Assembly: GCA_963707575.1 (NCBI GenBank)
Contig: OY970171.1
Location: 2,914,001 to 2,978,000 of the forward strand
DNA from: Gaiellasilicea sp963707575
Lineage (GTDB): Bacteria > Actinomycetota > Thermoleophilia > Gaiellales > Gaiellaceae
Direction of reading: 5' to 3'
Length of the DNA stretch: 64,000 nucleotides
The notes under the pieces are model-generated. The model saw only the letters and a program-made list of their open reading frames with translations. It ran no database searches and had not been told where the DNA came from. Shown piece after piece: positions 57,485-64,000 of the stretch. Position 1 is the first letter of the stretch; each line of letters begins with the position of its first letter. The translations under genes were made by a program, and so were the position numbers.

Positions 57485-58483
57485 TCAGCGGAGCTCCCGG
57501 TAGAGCTCGAGATGTGCGCGGGCCGACGCCTCCCAGGTCAGCTCCTCGCGCGCACGGAGCGCGCCGGCACGGGCGGCGGCGAGCGCCGTCTCGTCGTCCA
57601 GGAGCGCCCGGAGCGCGGCCGTGAGGCCCTCGATGTCGTCCGGCGCGACCACGCGCCCCGCGCCGTAGGCCGAGACGACCTCGCCGAGGCCGCCGACGTC
57701 GTAGACGACCGCCGGGATCCCCGCGCCGAGCGCGCGCAGGAGCGCGCCGCTCTGGTCGAGCTCCGGCCGGTACGGAAAGACGGCGACGGTCGACGCGCCG
57801 AGCGCGCGGTCGATCTCTGCCTCCGTGAGGAACGCGTTCGAGTCACCCGCCACCCGGAGCTCGGCCCCGGCTGCGTGCGCTGCCCGCCTCGCGTGGTCGA
57901 GCTGCTTGTACGGGCGCACGAGCCCGAGCGCGAGGACGGTGCGGCCATCGTCCTCCCGCGCCGGCTCGCTGGGCCAGACCGGATGCGGGATCACGCGGAG
58001 CTTGCCTGCGGGAACGCCGAACGCGGCCAGCGTCTCCCGGCCGCGCTCGCTGTGCACGACGACGCGCTCGAAGCGGGCGAAGAGCCGACGCCAGAGGGCG
58101 TGCTTGCCCGCCGTCCGGCGCGGAAGCAGGTCGTGTGCGGTCAGGACGAGTGGCGCGCGGTGGCGCAGCAAGCGGACGTCCAGCTCCGGAGCCGCGAGCC
58201 ACTGCACGTGCACGACGTCGGCGCGCGTGGCGGCGAGGCGCGCCAGCCCCAGCGGATGCTCGAGCGCCTTCAGCGGCAGCCGGAGTCGCGAGCGTCCGAA
58301 GAGCCGCGACGAGAGCGGGTAGAAGAGCTCCTTCCGCTCGTAGCCGTCGGGGGCGGGAACGTCCCCGAAGCGGAACCGCGACGTGACGAGCTCGACGTCT
58401 GCGCCCGCGCGGGCGAGGGCGACGGCGAGCGCGTGGTCGTACGGCGGCGTGAACGCGGGAGGGTCGGCGAGGACGACGCGCAC
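57485..58483 (-). CDS. GT4-family glycosyltransferase
   Basis: A 332-residue GT-B enzyme. The N-terminal half has RVVLADPPAFTPPYDHALAVALARAGADVEL and ADVVHVQWLAAPE. The donor-binding half has VLALGLVRPYKQLDHARRAAHAAG, ALGASTVAVFPYRPELDQSGALLRALGAGIPAVVYDVGGLGEVV, where a Glu-containing loop corresponds to the EX7E region in weak form. The acceptor and sugar are unknown. GTG start lies 6 nt after a TAGTCT hexamer that overlaps the divergent EEP gene's promoter. Confidence 0.85.
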   Translation of the reverse strand: MRVVLADPPAFTPPYDHALAVALARAGADVELVTSRFRFGDVPAPDGYERKELFYPLSSRLFGRSRLRLPLKALEHPLGLARLAATRADVVHVQWLAAPELDVRLLRHRAPLVLTAHDLLPRRTAGKHALWRRLFARFERVVVHSERGRETLAAFGVPAGKLRVIPHPVWPSEPAREDDGRTVLALGLVRPYKQLDHARRAAHAAGAELRVAGDSNAFLTEAEIDRALGASTVAVFPYRPELDQSGALLRALGAGIPAVVYDVGGLGEVVSAYGAGRVVAPDDIEGLTAALRALLDDETALAAARAGALRAREELTWEASARAHLELYRELR

Positions 58484-58488
58484 GCTCG

Positions 58489-58499
58489 TAGACTAGATC
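58489..58499. promoter_or_regulatory. Divergent -10 hexamers (glycosyltransferase / EEP hydrolase)
   Basis: TAGACTAGATC carries TAGTCT on the minus strand (58495-58490), 6 nt before the glycosyltransferase GTG. On the plus strand it carries TAGACT (58489-58494) and TAGATC (58494-58499), 10 and 5 nt before the EEP GTG. The two start codons are only 21 bp apart. Confidence 0.55.
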
Positions 58500-58504
58500 C
58501 GGCC

Positions 58505-59206
58505 GTGGCCCTGCTCGTGCGCAGCTGGAACGTCTTCCACGGCAACACCCATCCGCCTGAGCGCAGCAGCCACCTGCACACGATGATCCAGCTCGCGAGC
58601 GCGGACGATCCGGACGTGCTCTGCCTGCAGGAGGTGCCGCTCTGGGCGTTGCCGCGCCTCGCGCGCTGGAGCGGCATGACGGCGCGCTGGACCGTGACCC
58701 GAAGGCCGTGGCTCCCGGGCTGGCTGGGAGGGTTCATCACGCGCCTGAACAACGGCGTGCTGCGCTCGGCGATCGTGGGACAGGCGAACGTGATCCTGCT
58801 CGGGCCGAGTCTCGAGCCGCGCGAAACGCATGACCTGCGGATCGACGAGGGCCGCCGGGAGCCCCGCTTCTGCCACGCGGTCCGCACCGACCGGCTCGTG
58901 GTCGCGAACCTCCACGCCACCAATGACTTCCGCCGGCCGGAGATCCCGGCAAGCGAGATCCTGCGTGCGGAGGCGTTCGTGGAGCGAATCGCCGGCGACC
59001 TACCGGTCGTGCTGGCAGGCGACTTCAACGTGCGCGCCGAGCACCTCGTCGGCCTCTCGGGCTGGTCCGAGCTCGGCCAGGGGATCGACCACGTGCTCGT
59101 GAAGGGTCTCGAGGCGAGCTCGCTCACCGTCTGGCCCGAGGAGCGCCGCCGTCACAATGGCCGCGTGCTCTCGGATCACGCGCCTGTGGAGGTGAGGATC
59201 GGGTGA
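58505..59206 (+). CDS. Endonuclease/exonuclease/phosphatase-family hydrolase
   Basis: A 233-residue EEP-superfamily metal-dependent phosphoesterase. The Asn and Glu metal site is in VRSWNVFHGNTHP and LCLQEVPLWALPRLARW. NLHATNDFRRPE has the catalytic His, LAGDFNVRAEH the DxN pair, GIDHVLVKG the orienting Asp-His, and LSDHAPVEV the final Asp-His. All six conserved blocks are intact. The substrate (DNA, lipid or small phosphate ester) cannot be told. GTG start chosen because the upstream extension is an antisense shadow of the glycosyltransferase. It overlaps the next gene by 4 nt. Confidence 0.88.
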   Translation: MALLVRSWNVFHGNTHPPERSSHLHTMIQLASADDPDVLCLQEVPLWALPRLARWSGMTARWTVTRRPWLPGWLGGFITRLNNGVLRSAIVGQANVILLGPSLEPRETHDLRIDEGRREPRFCHAVRTDRLVVANLHATNDFRRPEIPASEILRAEAFVERIAGDLPVVLAGDFNVRAEHLVGLSGWSELGQGIDHVLVKGLEASSLTVWPEERRRHNGRVLSDHAPVEVRIG

Positions 59207-60255
59207 CCTTCGAGGAGGCGAGAGGGCTCTTTCCGGTGCTCGAACGGGCGGCGTATCTGAACGCCGGTACCTTTGGGCCGCTCGCGCGCCCCACGATCGA
59301 CGCGATGCAGGCTGAGCTCGGCGCCGACGGCGAGCGCGGGCGGCTGGGCAAGGAGTACTTCGATCGCATCCTCGGCCTGCGGCAGCGCCTGCGCGAGCGA
59401 CTCGCCGGCCTCGTCGGAGTCGAGCCGGGACAGGTCGCGCTCACCGGCTCGACGACCGACGGCTGCAACATCGTCCTTGCGGGGCTCGACCTCGGGCCGG
59501 AGGACGAGATCGTGACGACGACGGACGAGCATCCCGGCCTCGTGCTGCCCCTGCACGTGAGCGGCGCCCGCGTCGTCGTGGCCGACCCGGAGCCGGAGGC
59601 GATCCTCGCCGCCGTGACGCCGCGCACGCGGCTGTTGGCGCTCTCGCACGTGCTCTGGACGACCGGGCGCGTGCTGCCGGTGCGGGAGCTGAAGGCGCAG
59701 ACCGGCCTGCCGATCCTCGTCGACGGCGCGCAGTCGGTCGGCGTGATCCCCGTCGAGGCGCAAGGGCTCGACTACTACACGATCTCGGGCCAGAAGTGGC
59801 TCTGCGGCCCGGACTCCACCGGGGCGCTCGTCGTCGCCGATCCGGAGCGCCTGCGCATCCGGCGGCCGAGCTACTTCGCGCAGACCTCGTTCGAGCCCGA
59901 CGGCAGCTTCGTGGCGCGCGAGGGAGCGGCTCGCTTCGACCCGGGCTGGCTCGCTGCGTCGTCCCTGGCCGGGCTGCTGGCTGCGCTCGACGTCGCTCCC
60001 GACTGGCGGTTCGAGCGGGCGGCGCAGCAGGCCGCACGCTGCCGGGCGCTGCTTGCCGAGAAGGTGGAGCTCGTCGCGGGCGATGCGACCCTGGTGTCGT
60101 TCCGCCACGACGACAGCGCCGGCGTCGTCGCGCGCTGCGCCGAGCGCCACGTACTCGTGCGCGAGATCCCGGGCAGGAACCTCGTCCGCGCCTCCTGCGG
60201 CTGGTGGACGAGCGACGACGACCTCGAGCGGCTCGCCGACGCGGTCCTCGGCTAG
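59203..60255 (+). CDS. Class V aminotransferase-fold PLP enzyme
   Basis: A 350-residue PLP enzyme of the cysteine desulfurase/isopenicillin epimerase-like group. YLNAGTFGPLARPTIDAMQ opens it, VALTGSTTDGCNIVLAGLDLGPEDEIVTT is the phosphate-binding part, and ILVDGAQSVGVIPVE has the PLP-ring Asp-Gln. The Schiff-base Lys is in YYTISGQKWLCGPDSTGALVV. No cysteine loop typical of NifS/SufS is seen, so a desulfurase role is doubtful. GTG start overlapping the EEP gene's stop suggests co-transcription, but no shared pathway is evident. Confidence 0.88.
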   Translation: MTFEEARGLFPVLERAAYLNAGTFGPLARPTIDAMQAELGADGERGRLGKEYFDRILGLRQRLRERLAGLVGVEPGQVALTGSTTDGCNIVLAGLDLGPEDEIVTTTDEHPGLVLPLHVSGARVVVADPEPEAILAAVTPRTRLLALSHVLWTTGRVLPVRELKAQTGLPILVDGAQSVGVIPVEAQGLDYYTISGQKWLCGPDSTGALVVADPERLRIRRPSYFAQTSFEPDGSFVAREGAARFDPGWLAASSLAGLLAALDVAPDWRFERAAQQAARCRALLAEKVELVAGDATLVSFRHDDSAGVVARCAERHVLVREIPGRNLVRASCGWWTSDDDLERLADAVLG

Positions 60256-60827
60256 GCCGCGTCGGCGGCGGTACGCAGGCCCAGCTCGCTTGCGATCGGC
60301 TGCAGCGCGCCGACGACGTTGGCGATGTGCTCGTCGAGCTCGAGCCCGATCAGCTCGGCGCCCGCGTACACCTCGTCGCGGTGCACGCCGGCCGCGAACG
60401 AGGGTTGCTTCAGCTTCTTGCGCACCGACTTCGGCTCCAACCCGTCGAGCCCGGTCGGCCGGACGAGCCCGCACGCGTGCACGAAGCCGGACAGCTCGTC
60501 GCAGGCGAACAGCGTGCGCTTGAGCGGCGTGTCCCGGGGCATGGCCAGGTGCTCGGCGTGCGAGAGCACTGCCTCGATCACGTCCTCGGGATAGCCCTCG
60601 TCACGCAGGATCGGTGCGCCATCCTGCGGGTGCTTGTCGAGTGTCGGGTGGATCTCGTAGTCGAAGTCGTGCAGCAGCGCGACGACGCCCCAGCGCTCCT
60701 CGTCCTCCCCGAGGCGCCGCGCGTACGACCGGGTGGACGCCTCGACGGCGAGCGCGTGTCGCAGGAGCGACTCGCCCTTCGTGTAGTGCGTCAGCGTCTT
60801 CCACGCCTGCTCGCGCGTCGGCTCCAT
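60252..60827 (-). CDS. HD-domain protein
   Basis: A 191-residue protein with an HD phosphohydrolase fold. RHALAVEASTRSYARRLGEDEERWGVVALLHDFDYEIHP holds the first His and the HD doublet. LDKHPQDGAPILRDEGYPEDVIEAVLSHAEHLA gives further His ligands, and FACDELSGFVHACGLVRPTGLDGLEPKSVRKKLKQPSFA a last Asp. This is the group of short HDIG/YedJ-like hydrolases; the substrate is unknown. The ATG at 60827 is preferred over the extension upstream. TATCGT lies 9 nt before it. Confidence 0.87.
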   Translation of the reverse strand: MEPTREQAWKTLTHYTKGESLLRHALAVEASTRSYARRLGEDEERWGVVALLHDFDYEIHPTLDKHPQDGAPILRDEGYPEDVIEAVLSHAEHLAMPRDTPLKRTLFACDELSGFVHACGLVRPTGLDGLEPKSVRKKLKQPSFAAGVHRDEVYAGAELIGLELDEHIANVVGALQPIASELGLRTAADAA

Positions 60828-60836
60828 CGGCCGTCT

Positions 60837-60842
60837 ACGATA
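60837..60842 (-). promoter_or_regulatory. -10-like hexamer TATCGT before the HD-domain gene
   Basis: On the minus strand TATCGT (60842-60837) is 9 nt before the ATG at 60827, in the 89-bp divergent gap to murA. Confidence 0.4.
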
Positions 60843-60916
60843 CCCCGCCTCCGACCTGCGGTTCCGATCGAGAGACGCCGACACCCGTGACCTCTACGCT
60901 TGCCACCGAGAAGCTG

Positions 60917-62197
60917 ATGCAGTCCTTCGTGATCGAGGGCGGACGCCCCTTGAACGGCACGGTTCGCGCCGCCGGCAACAAAAACGGTGCGCTGCCGCTG
61001 CTGGCGGCGTGCGTGCTCGCGACGGAGCCCGTGCTGCTCACGAACGTGCCGCGGATCCGCGACGTCCAGACGATGATGGAGCTGCTCGCCGACATCGGCG
61101 CCGACGTCGACTGGAGCGGCCCGAACGAGGTGAGAGTCGACACGTCGGGAGTGCACAAGACCGAGCTCGACGAGGTGCTGTGCCGGCGCATCCGTGCGTC
61201 GTTCCTGCTGGCCGGCCCGCTGCTGGCGCGGTTCGGGCGCGCGGTTGTGCCGCCTCCGGGCGGGGACGTGATCGGCCGCCGCCGACTCGATCCGCACATC
61301 CACGCGTTCGCCGAGCTCGGGACCGAGATCGTCCTGGACGGCCGTTACGAGATGCGGACGTCCGGCCTGCGCGGCAAGCGCGTGTTCCTCGACGAGGCCA
61401 GCGTGATGGCGACGGAGAACGCGATCATGGCGGCCGTGCTCGCGGAGGGCGAGACGGTGATCGGCAACGCCGCGTGCGAGCCTCACGTCCAGGATCTCTG
61501 CCGCTTCCTCGTCTCGCTCGGCGCCCGGATCGACGGGATCGAGTCGAACGTGCTCCGGATCGAGGGCGTCGAGACTCTCGGCGGCGGCGACTGGCGGGTC
61601 GCGCCCGAGCACATCGAGGTCGGCAGCTTCATCGGCCTTGCAGCCACGACGGGCGGGGACGTGACCGTCGAGGGCGTCGAGCCCCACGACCTGATCTCGA
61701 TCCTGCCCGCCTTCGAACGGCTCGGCGTGAGCGTCGAGGTCGGGGAGACGAGTGTCCGGATCCCGCCCGGCCAGGAGCTCGAGATCCAGGACGACCTCGG
61801 CGGGCAGATCCCCAAGATCGAGGACGGGCCATGGCCGGCGTTCCCCGCCGACCTCACCTCGATCGCCGTCGTCACCGCCACGCAGGCCCACGGGACGATC
61901 CTGGTCTTCGAGAAGATGTTCGAGAGTCGGCTCTTCTTCGTCGACAAGCTCGTCGGCATGGGCGCGCGGATCATCCTCTGCGACCCGCACCGCGTCGTCG
62001 TGACCGGCCGTGCGCAGCTCTACGGCGAGCGGCTGACGAGCCCGGACATCCGCGCGGGGATGGCGCTCCTGATCGCCGCTCTCTGCGCGGAAGGCACCTC
62101 CACGATCGGCAACATCGGCGAGATCGACCGCGGCTACGAGCGGATCGACGAGCGCCTCCGCGCGCTCGGCGCACGGATCGACCGCATGGAGTCGTAA
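60917..62197 (+). CDS. murA: UDP-N-acetylglucosamine 1-carboxyvinyltransferase MurA (Asp117 type)
   Basis: A 426-residue enzyme for the first committed step of peptidoglycan synthesis. GGRPLNGTVRAAGNKNGALPLLAACVL has the Lys-Asn active-site pair, and RIRASFLLAGPLLARFG and PRRLDPHIH-type segments are in order. The mobile loop reads PPGGDVIGRRRLDPH, with Asp117 in place of the usual Cys. This is the M. tuberculosis and Chlamydia variant, which does not react with fosfomycin. The C-terminal GYERIDERLRALGA is normal. The ATG at 60917 fits the family start; a GTG at 60887 would add ten residues. Confidence 0.95.
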   Translation: MQSFVIEGGRPLNGTVRAAGNKNGALPLLAACVLATEPVLLTNVPRIRDVQTMMELLADIGADVDWSGPNEVRVDTSGVHKTELDEVLCRRIRASFLLAGPLLARFGRAVVPPPGGDVIGRRRLDPHIHAFAELGTEIVLDGRYEMRTSGLRGKRVFLDEASVMATENAIMAAVLAEGETVIGNAACEPHVQDLCRFLVSLGARIDGIESNVLRIEGVETLGGGDWRVAPEHIEVGSFIGLAATTGGDVTVEGVEPHDLISILPAFERLGVSVEVGETSVRIPPGQELEIQDDLGGQIPKIEDGPWPAFPADLTSIAVVTATQAHGTILVFEKMFESRLFFVDKLVGMGARIILCDPHRVVVTGRAQLYGERLTSPDIRAGMALLIAALCAEGTSTIGNIGEIDRGYERIDERLRALGARIDRMES

Positions 62198-62201
62198 GCC
62201 G

Positions 62202-64000
62202 TTACGGGATGCGGAGCGAGAGGGGGCGGCTCGTCGCTGCGGCGAGGTCGCCGCTACCCGCGAAGCGCACGCGCAGGCGGTGCGAGCCCGGCTTCAGCCT
62301 GAGCTGCCAGACCGCACGGCCGGCCGTGTCGGTCGCCGAGCTCGCCGTGGGTGCCCAGCGGCCGCGGACGTGGGTCTCGAGCACGAGTCGGCGCGAACCG
62401 GCCGTGGCTGCGAGCGCGTCGACCGACAGGCGCGCGGCGAGCGAGACGGAGCCGGAGACGCGCTTGGCCGTCCTGCCGGCGGCGAGCTCGAGCGAGGTTC
62501 GGGCCGGGCGGAGCGACACCGTCCACGGAGAGGAGACGGCGGCCGGCCGGCCGTCGCCGGCGAGTGCGGTGATCGTGAAGCTGTAGGCGCTACCCGGCGC
62601 CAGCGAGTAGGCGGCCGAGGTCTCTGTCGTGGTGGACGTGAGCACGCGCTCATCGCCGCCGTCCTGGGCCATCGTGACGCGGTAGGCGGCGCCAGGCGCG
62701 CTGCTCGACCACGAGAGCGAGACGCGCGATCCGGATGCGCGACCCCGGACCCTGAGGCCTGACTCGGCAATCGCCGTCGCCCGCGTCACCGCCGCGGCGA
62801 CGTCGAGGACCCCGTACCCCAGCTGCGCGTTCCAGCGCCCGCCCCCCGAGGCCGTCTGCTCGAGGAGCGTGGCCACCTCCTCGGCCGTCAGCGCGGGGTT
62901 GGCCGCCCAGACGAGAGCCGCAGCGCCGGCGACCTGCGGAGCCGAGTACGACGTGCCGGTGCCGTAGCCGTAGACGCCGGCGAGCGAGCCGGGGAGCTGC
63001 ACGCGCGGGTAGCGCCCCGCCTCCGACGAGCTGGAGACGGCGGCGAAGACACTCTCGCCCGGCGCTGCGAGCGACAGGTGCGAGCCGGTGTTCGAGAAGA
63101 CGGCGCGCTCGCCGAGGCGCGTCGAGGCGCCGACCGAGAGCCCCGCGCCGCCCGCGCCCTTCGAGCCGGGCGGCTGGAGGAGCGCCGCTGGATACTCGAC
63201 CTGGTTGCCTTCGAGATAGCCATTTCCGACCGCCGCGACGAGGAGCGCTCCCTGGGAGACCGCGTAGTCGACCGCGCGCCGCTCGACCGTCGACGTGCCC
63301 GGGCCGCCAAGGCTCAGGTTGATCACGCGGGCGCCGTGGTCGACGGCCCAGACGATCGCCGCTGCCTCCTCGACGTCGCTGAACGAGCCGTCGGCACGGC
63401 CCGCCTGGACGACCATCAGCCGCGCATCACCGCCGCTGCCCGCGATCCCCTCGCCGTTCGAGACAGAGCCGGCGGCGAGCGACGACACGAACGTGCCGTG
63501 TCCGTTGCGGTCGGTGACCTGCGCCGTCCGCGTCCGCACGTTGTAGGTAATCGGTTGCTTCGCTGCGAGATCGGGCGCGGTCAGGTCGGCGCCGGTGTCG
63601 ACGACCGCGATCGTCACCGCCTGCGCGCCGCGCACAACCGCATCCGGGACCTGGTCGAGGCGCGTCGCCGTGTACTGCCACTGGAGCGCGCCGGTGACCG
63701 TGGCGACCGCAAGCGCGGGCTCGTCGTGGGACTGCCGCCGGTTGCGCGGCTCCACGTCGACGATGCCCGGGAGACGCTCAACGGCGTCCACGAAGCGGAT
63801 CAGGTCGCCGCGGGGGCGCACCTCGACCGCCCGGAGAGCCGGAAGCCTGCGCACGATCTGCGCCTCATGCCCGGCGAGCGCCGCCCGGAGAGCGGACTCG
63901 CTCGAGTAGGAGACGATCGCCGTGCCGCGCGGCCACGCGTTCGCCGTCCCGCTCGAGACGCCGGCTTGCGCCGCGCCGGTGGCGATGCAGCCGGCGGCGG
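62202..64000 (-). CDS. Secreted subtilisin-family (S8) serine protease, 5' end outside the window
   Basis: The frame is open to the right edge, giving about 599 visible residues. The visible N-terminus ends a signal peptide (AAGCIATGAAQAG). An inhibitor-I9-like propeptide follows (PRGTAIVSYSSESALRAALAG, VRRLPALRAVEVRPRGDL, LPGIVDVEP). The catalytic domain has Asp in IAVVDTGADLTAPDL, His in DRNGHGTFVSSLAAG, the oxyanion Asn in VAAVGNGYLEGN and Ser in GTSYSAPQVAGAAALVW. A fibronectin-III-like domain (LSWSSSAPGAAYRVTM) and an Ig/bacterial beta-sandwich repeat at the end complete it. It is presumably an exported nutritional or processing protease; its target is unknown. Confidence 0.93.
   Translation of the reverse strand, partial: AAGCIATGAAQAGVSSGTANAWPRGTAIVSYSSESALRAALAGHEAQIVRRLPALRAVEVRPRGDLIRFVDAVERLPGIVDVEPRNRRQSHDEPALAVATVTGALQWQYTATRLDQVPDAVVRGAQAVTIAVVDTGADLTAPDLAAKQPITYNVRTRTAQVTDRNGHGTFVSSLAAGSVSNGEGIAGSGGDARLMVVQAGRADGSFSDVEEAAAIVWAVDHGARVINLSLGGPGTSTVERRAVDYAVSQGALLVAAVGNGYLEGNQVEYPAALLQPPGSKGAGGAGLSVGASTRLGERAVFSNTGSHLSLAAPGESVFAAVSSSSEAGRYPRVQLPGSLAGVYGYGTGTSYSAPQVAGAAALVWAANPALTAEEVATLLEQTASGGGRWNAQLGYGVLDVAAAVTRATAIAESGLRVRGRASGSRVSLSWSSSAPGAAYRVTMAQDGGDERVLTSTTTETSAAYSLAPGSAYSFTITALAGDGRPAAVSSPWTVSLRPARTSLELAAGRTAKRVSGSVSLAARLSVDALAATAGSRRLVLETHVRGRWAPTASSATDTAGRAVWQLRLKPGSHRLRVRFAGSGDLAAATSRPLSLRIP

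Overview
The window is a dense, very GC-rich bacterial chromosome segment (roughly 70% G+C by eye). GTG starts are common and many genes overlap by 4 bases (ATGA/GTGA). Gene order points to an actinobacterium. The block alaS-ruvX-mltG-aroE-aroC-aroK/B-aroQ-pepP-efp-(acc)-nusB and the block tlyA-nadK-recN-steA-steB-pyrG both match conserved actinobacterial neighbourhoods, including that of Mycobacterium tuberculosis. AroK-AroB and BCCP fusions, a SigB/F-type sigma factor next to a RsbW-like ATPase, and GH15 enzymes suggest a deep-branching actinobacterium such as Thermoleophilia (Gaiellales/Solirubrobacterales). That placement is inference; no rRNA gene is present and no tRNA gene was seen.

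Layout. 1-2315: end of mnmA, a DUF948 membrane protein, and a RsbW-like/sigma factor pair. 2331-11406: alaS, ruvX, mltG, five shikimate-pathway activities, pepP, efp. 11595-16486: a biotin-carrier fusion, biotin carboxylase, an Asp23-like protein, nusB, a small helical protein and a prenyl synthase. 17038-25156: tlyA to pyrG, including the SteA/SteB division pair and an unusual GT2 plus phosphoglycosyltransferase-like fusion. 25180-33492: peptidase, DUF3866, aldo/keto reductase, ald, then deoB-methyltransferase-pyrimidine phosphorylase-mutM. 33535-37495: a secreted Lys/Ala-rich protein, an O-antigen-ligase-like protein, a glutaredoxin-like protein, recO and an acetyltransferase. 37492-45609: glyS, ppsR, a LigD-type polymerase, a frameshifted peptidase E, ppdK and rhomboid. 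45676-53655: a sensor kinase and an SOS mutagenesis locus (imuB, DUF6504 piece, dnaE2) with unrelated minus-strand genes inside it. 53681-64000: two tail-to-tail GH15 enzymes, a glycosyltransferase, an EEP-family hydrolase, a PLP enzyme, an HD protein, murA and a secreted subtilase that runs off the right edge.

Working together. The aro genes make chorismate. PpsR is expected to control PPDK post-translationally. ImuB and DnaE2 should form a damage-inducible error-prone polymerase; a promoter with two GAAC-N4-GTTC boxes sits directly upstream of imuB.

The strongest non-routine signals are: the tandem LexA-type boxes; a dnaE2 split by a small palindromic repeat that also occurs after nusB; a near-perfectly symmetric 162-bp inverted repeat filling the gap between ppdK and rhomboid; a recurring TANNNT hexamer about 6-7 nt before start codons, implying widespread leaderless mRNAs and several back-to-back promoters; a BCCP fused to a carboxyltransferase-like domain lacking its metal and catalytic residues; and a MurA with Asp at the fosfomycin-target position. 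No CRISPR array, prophage or transposase was seen.
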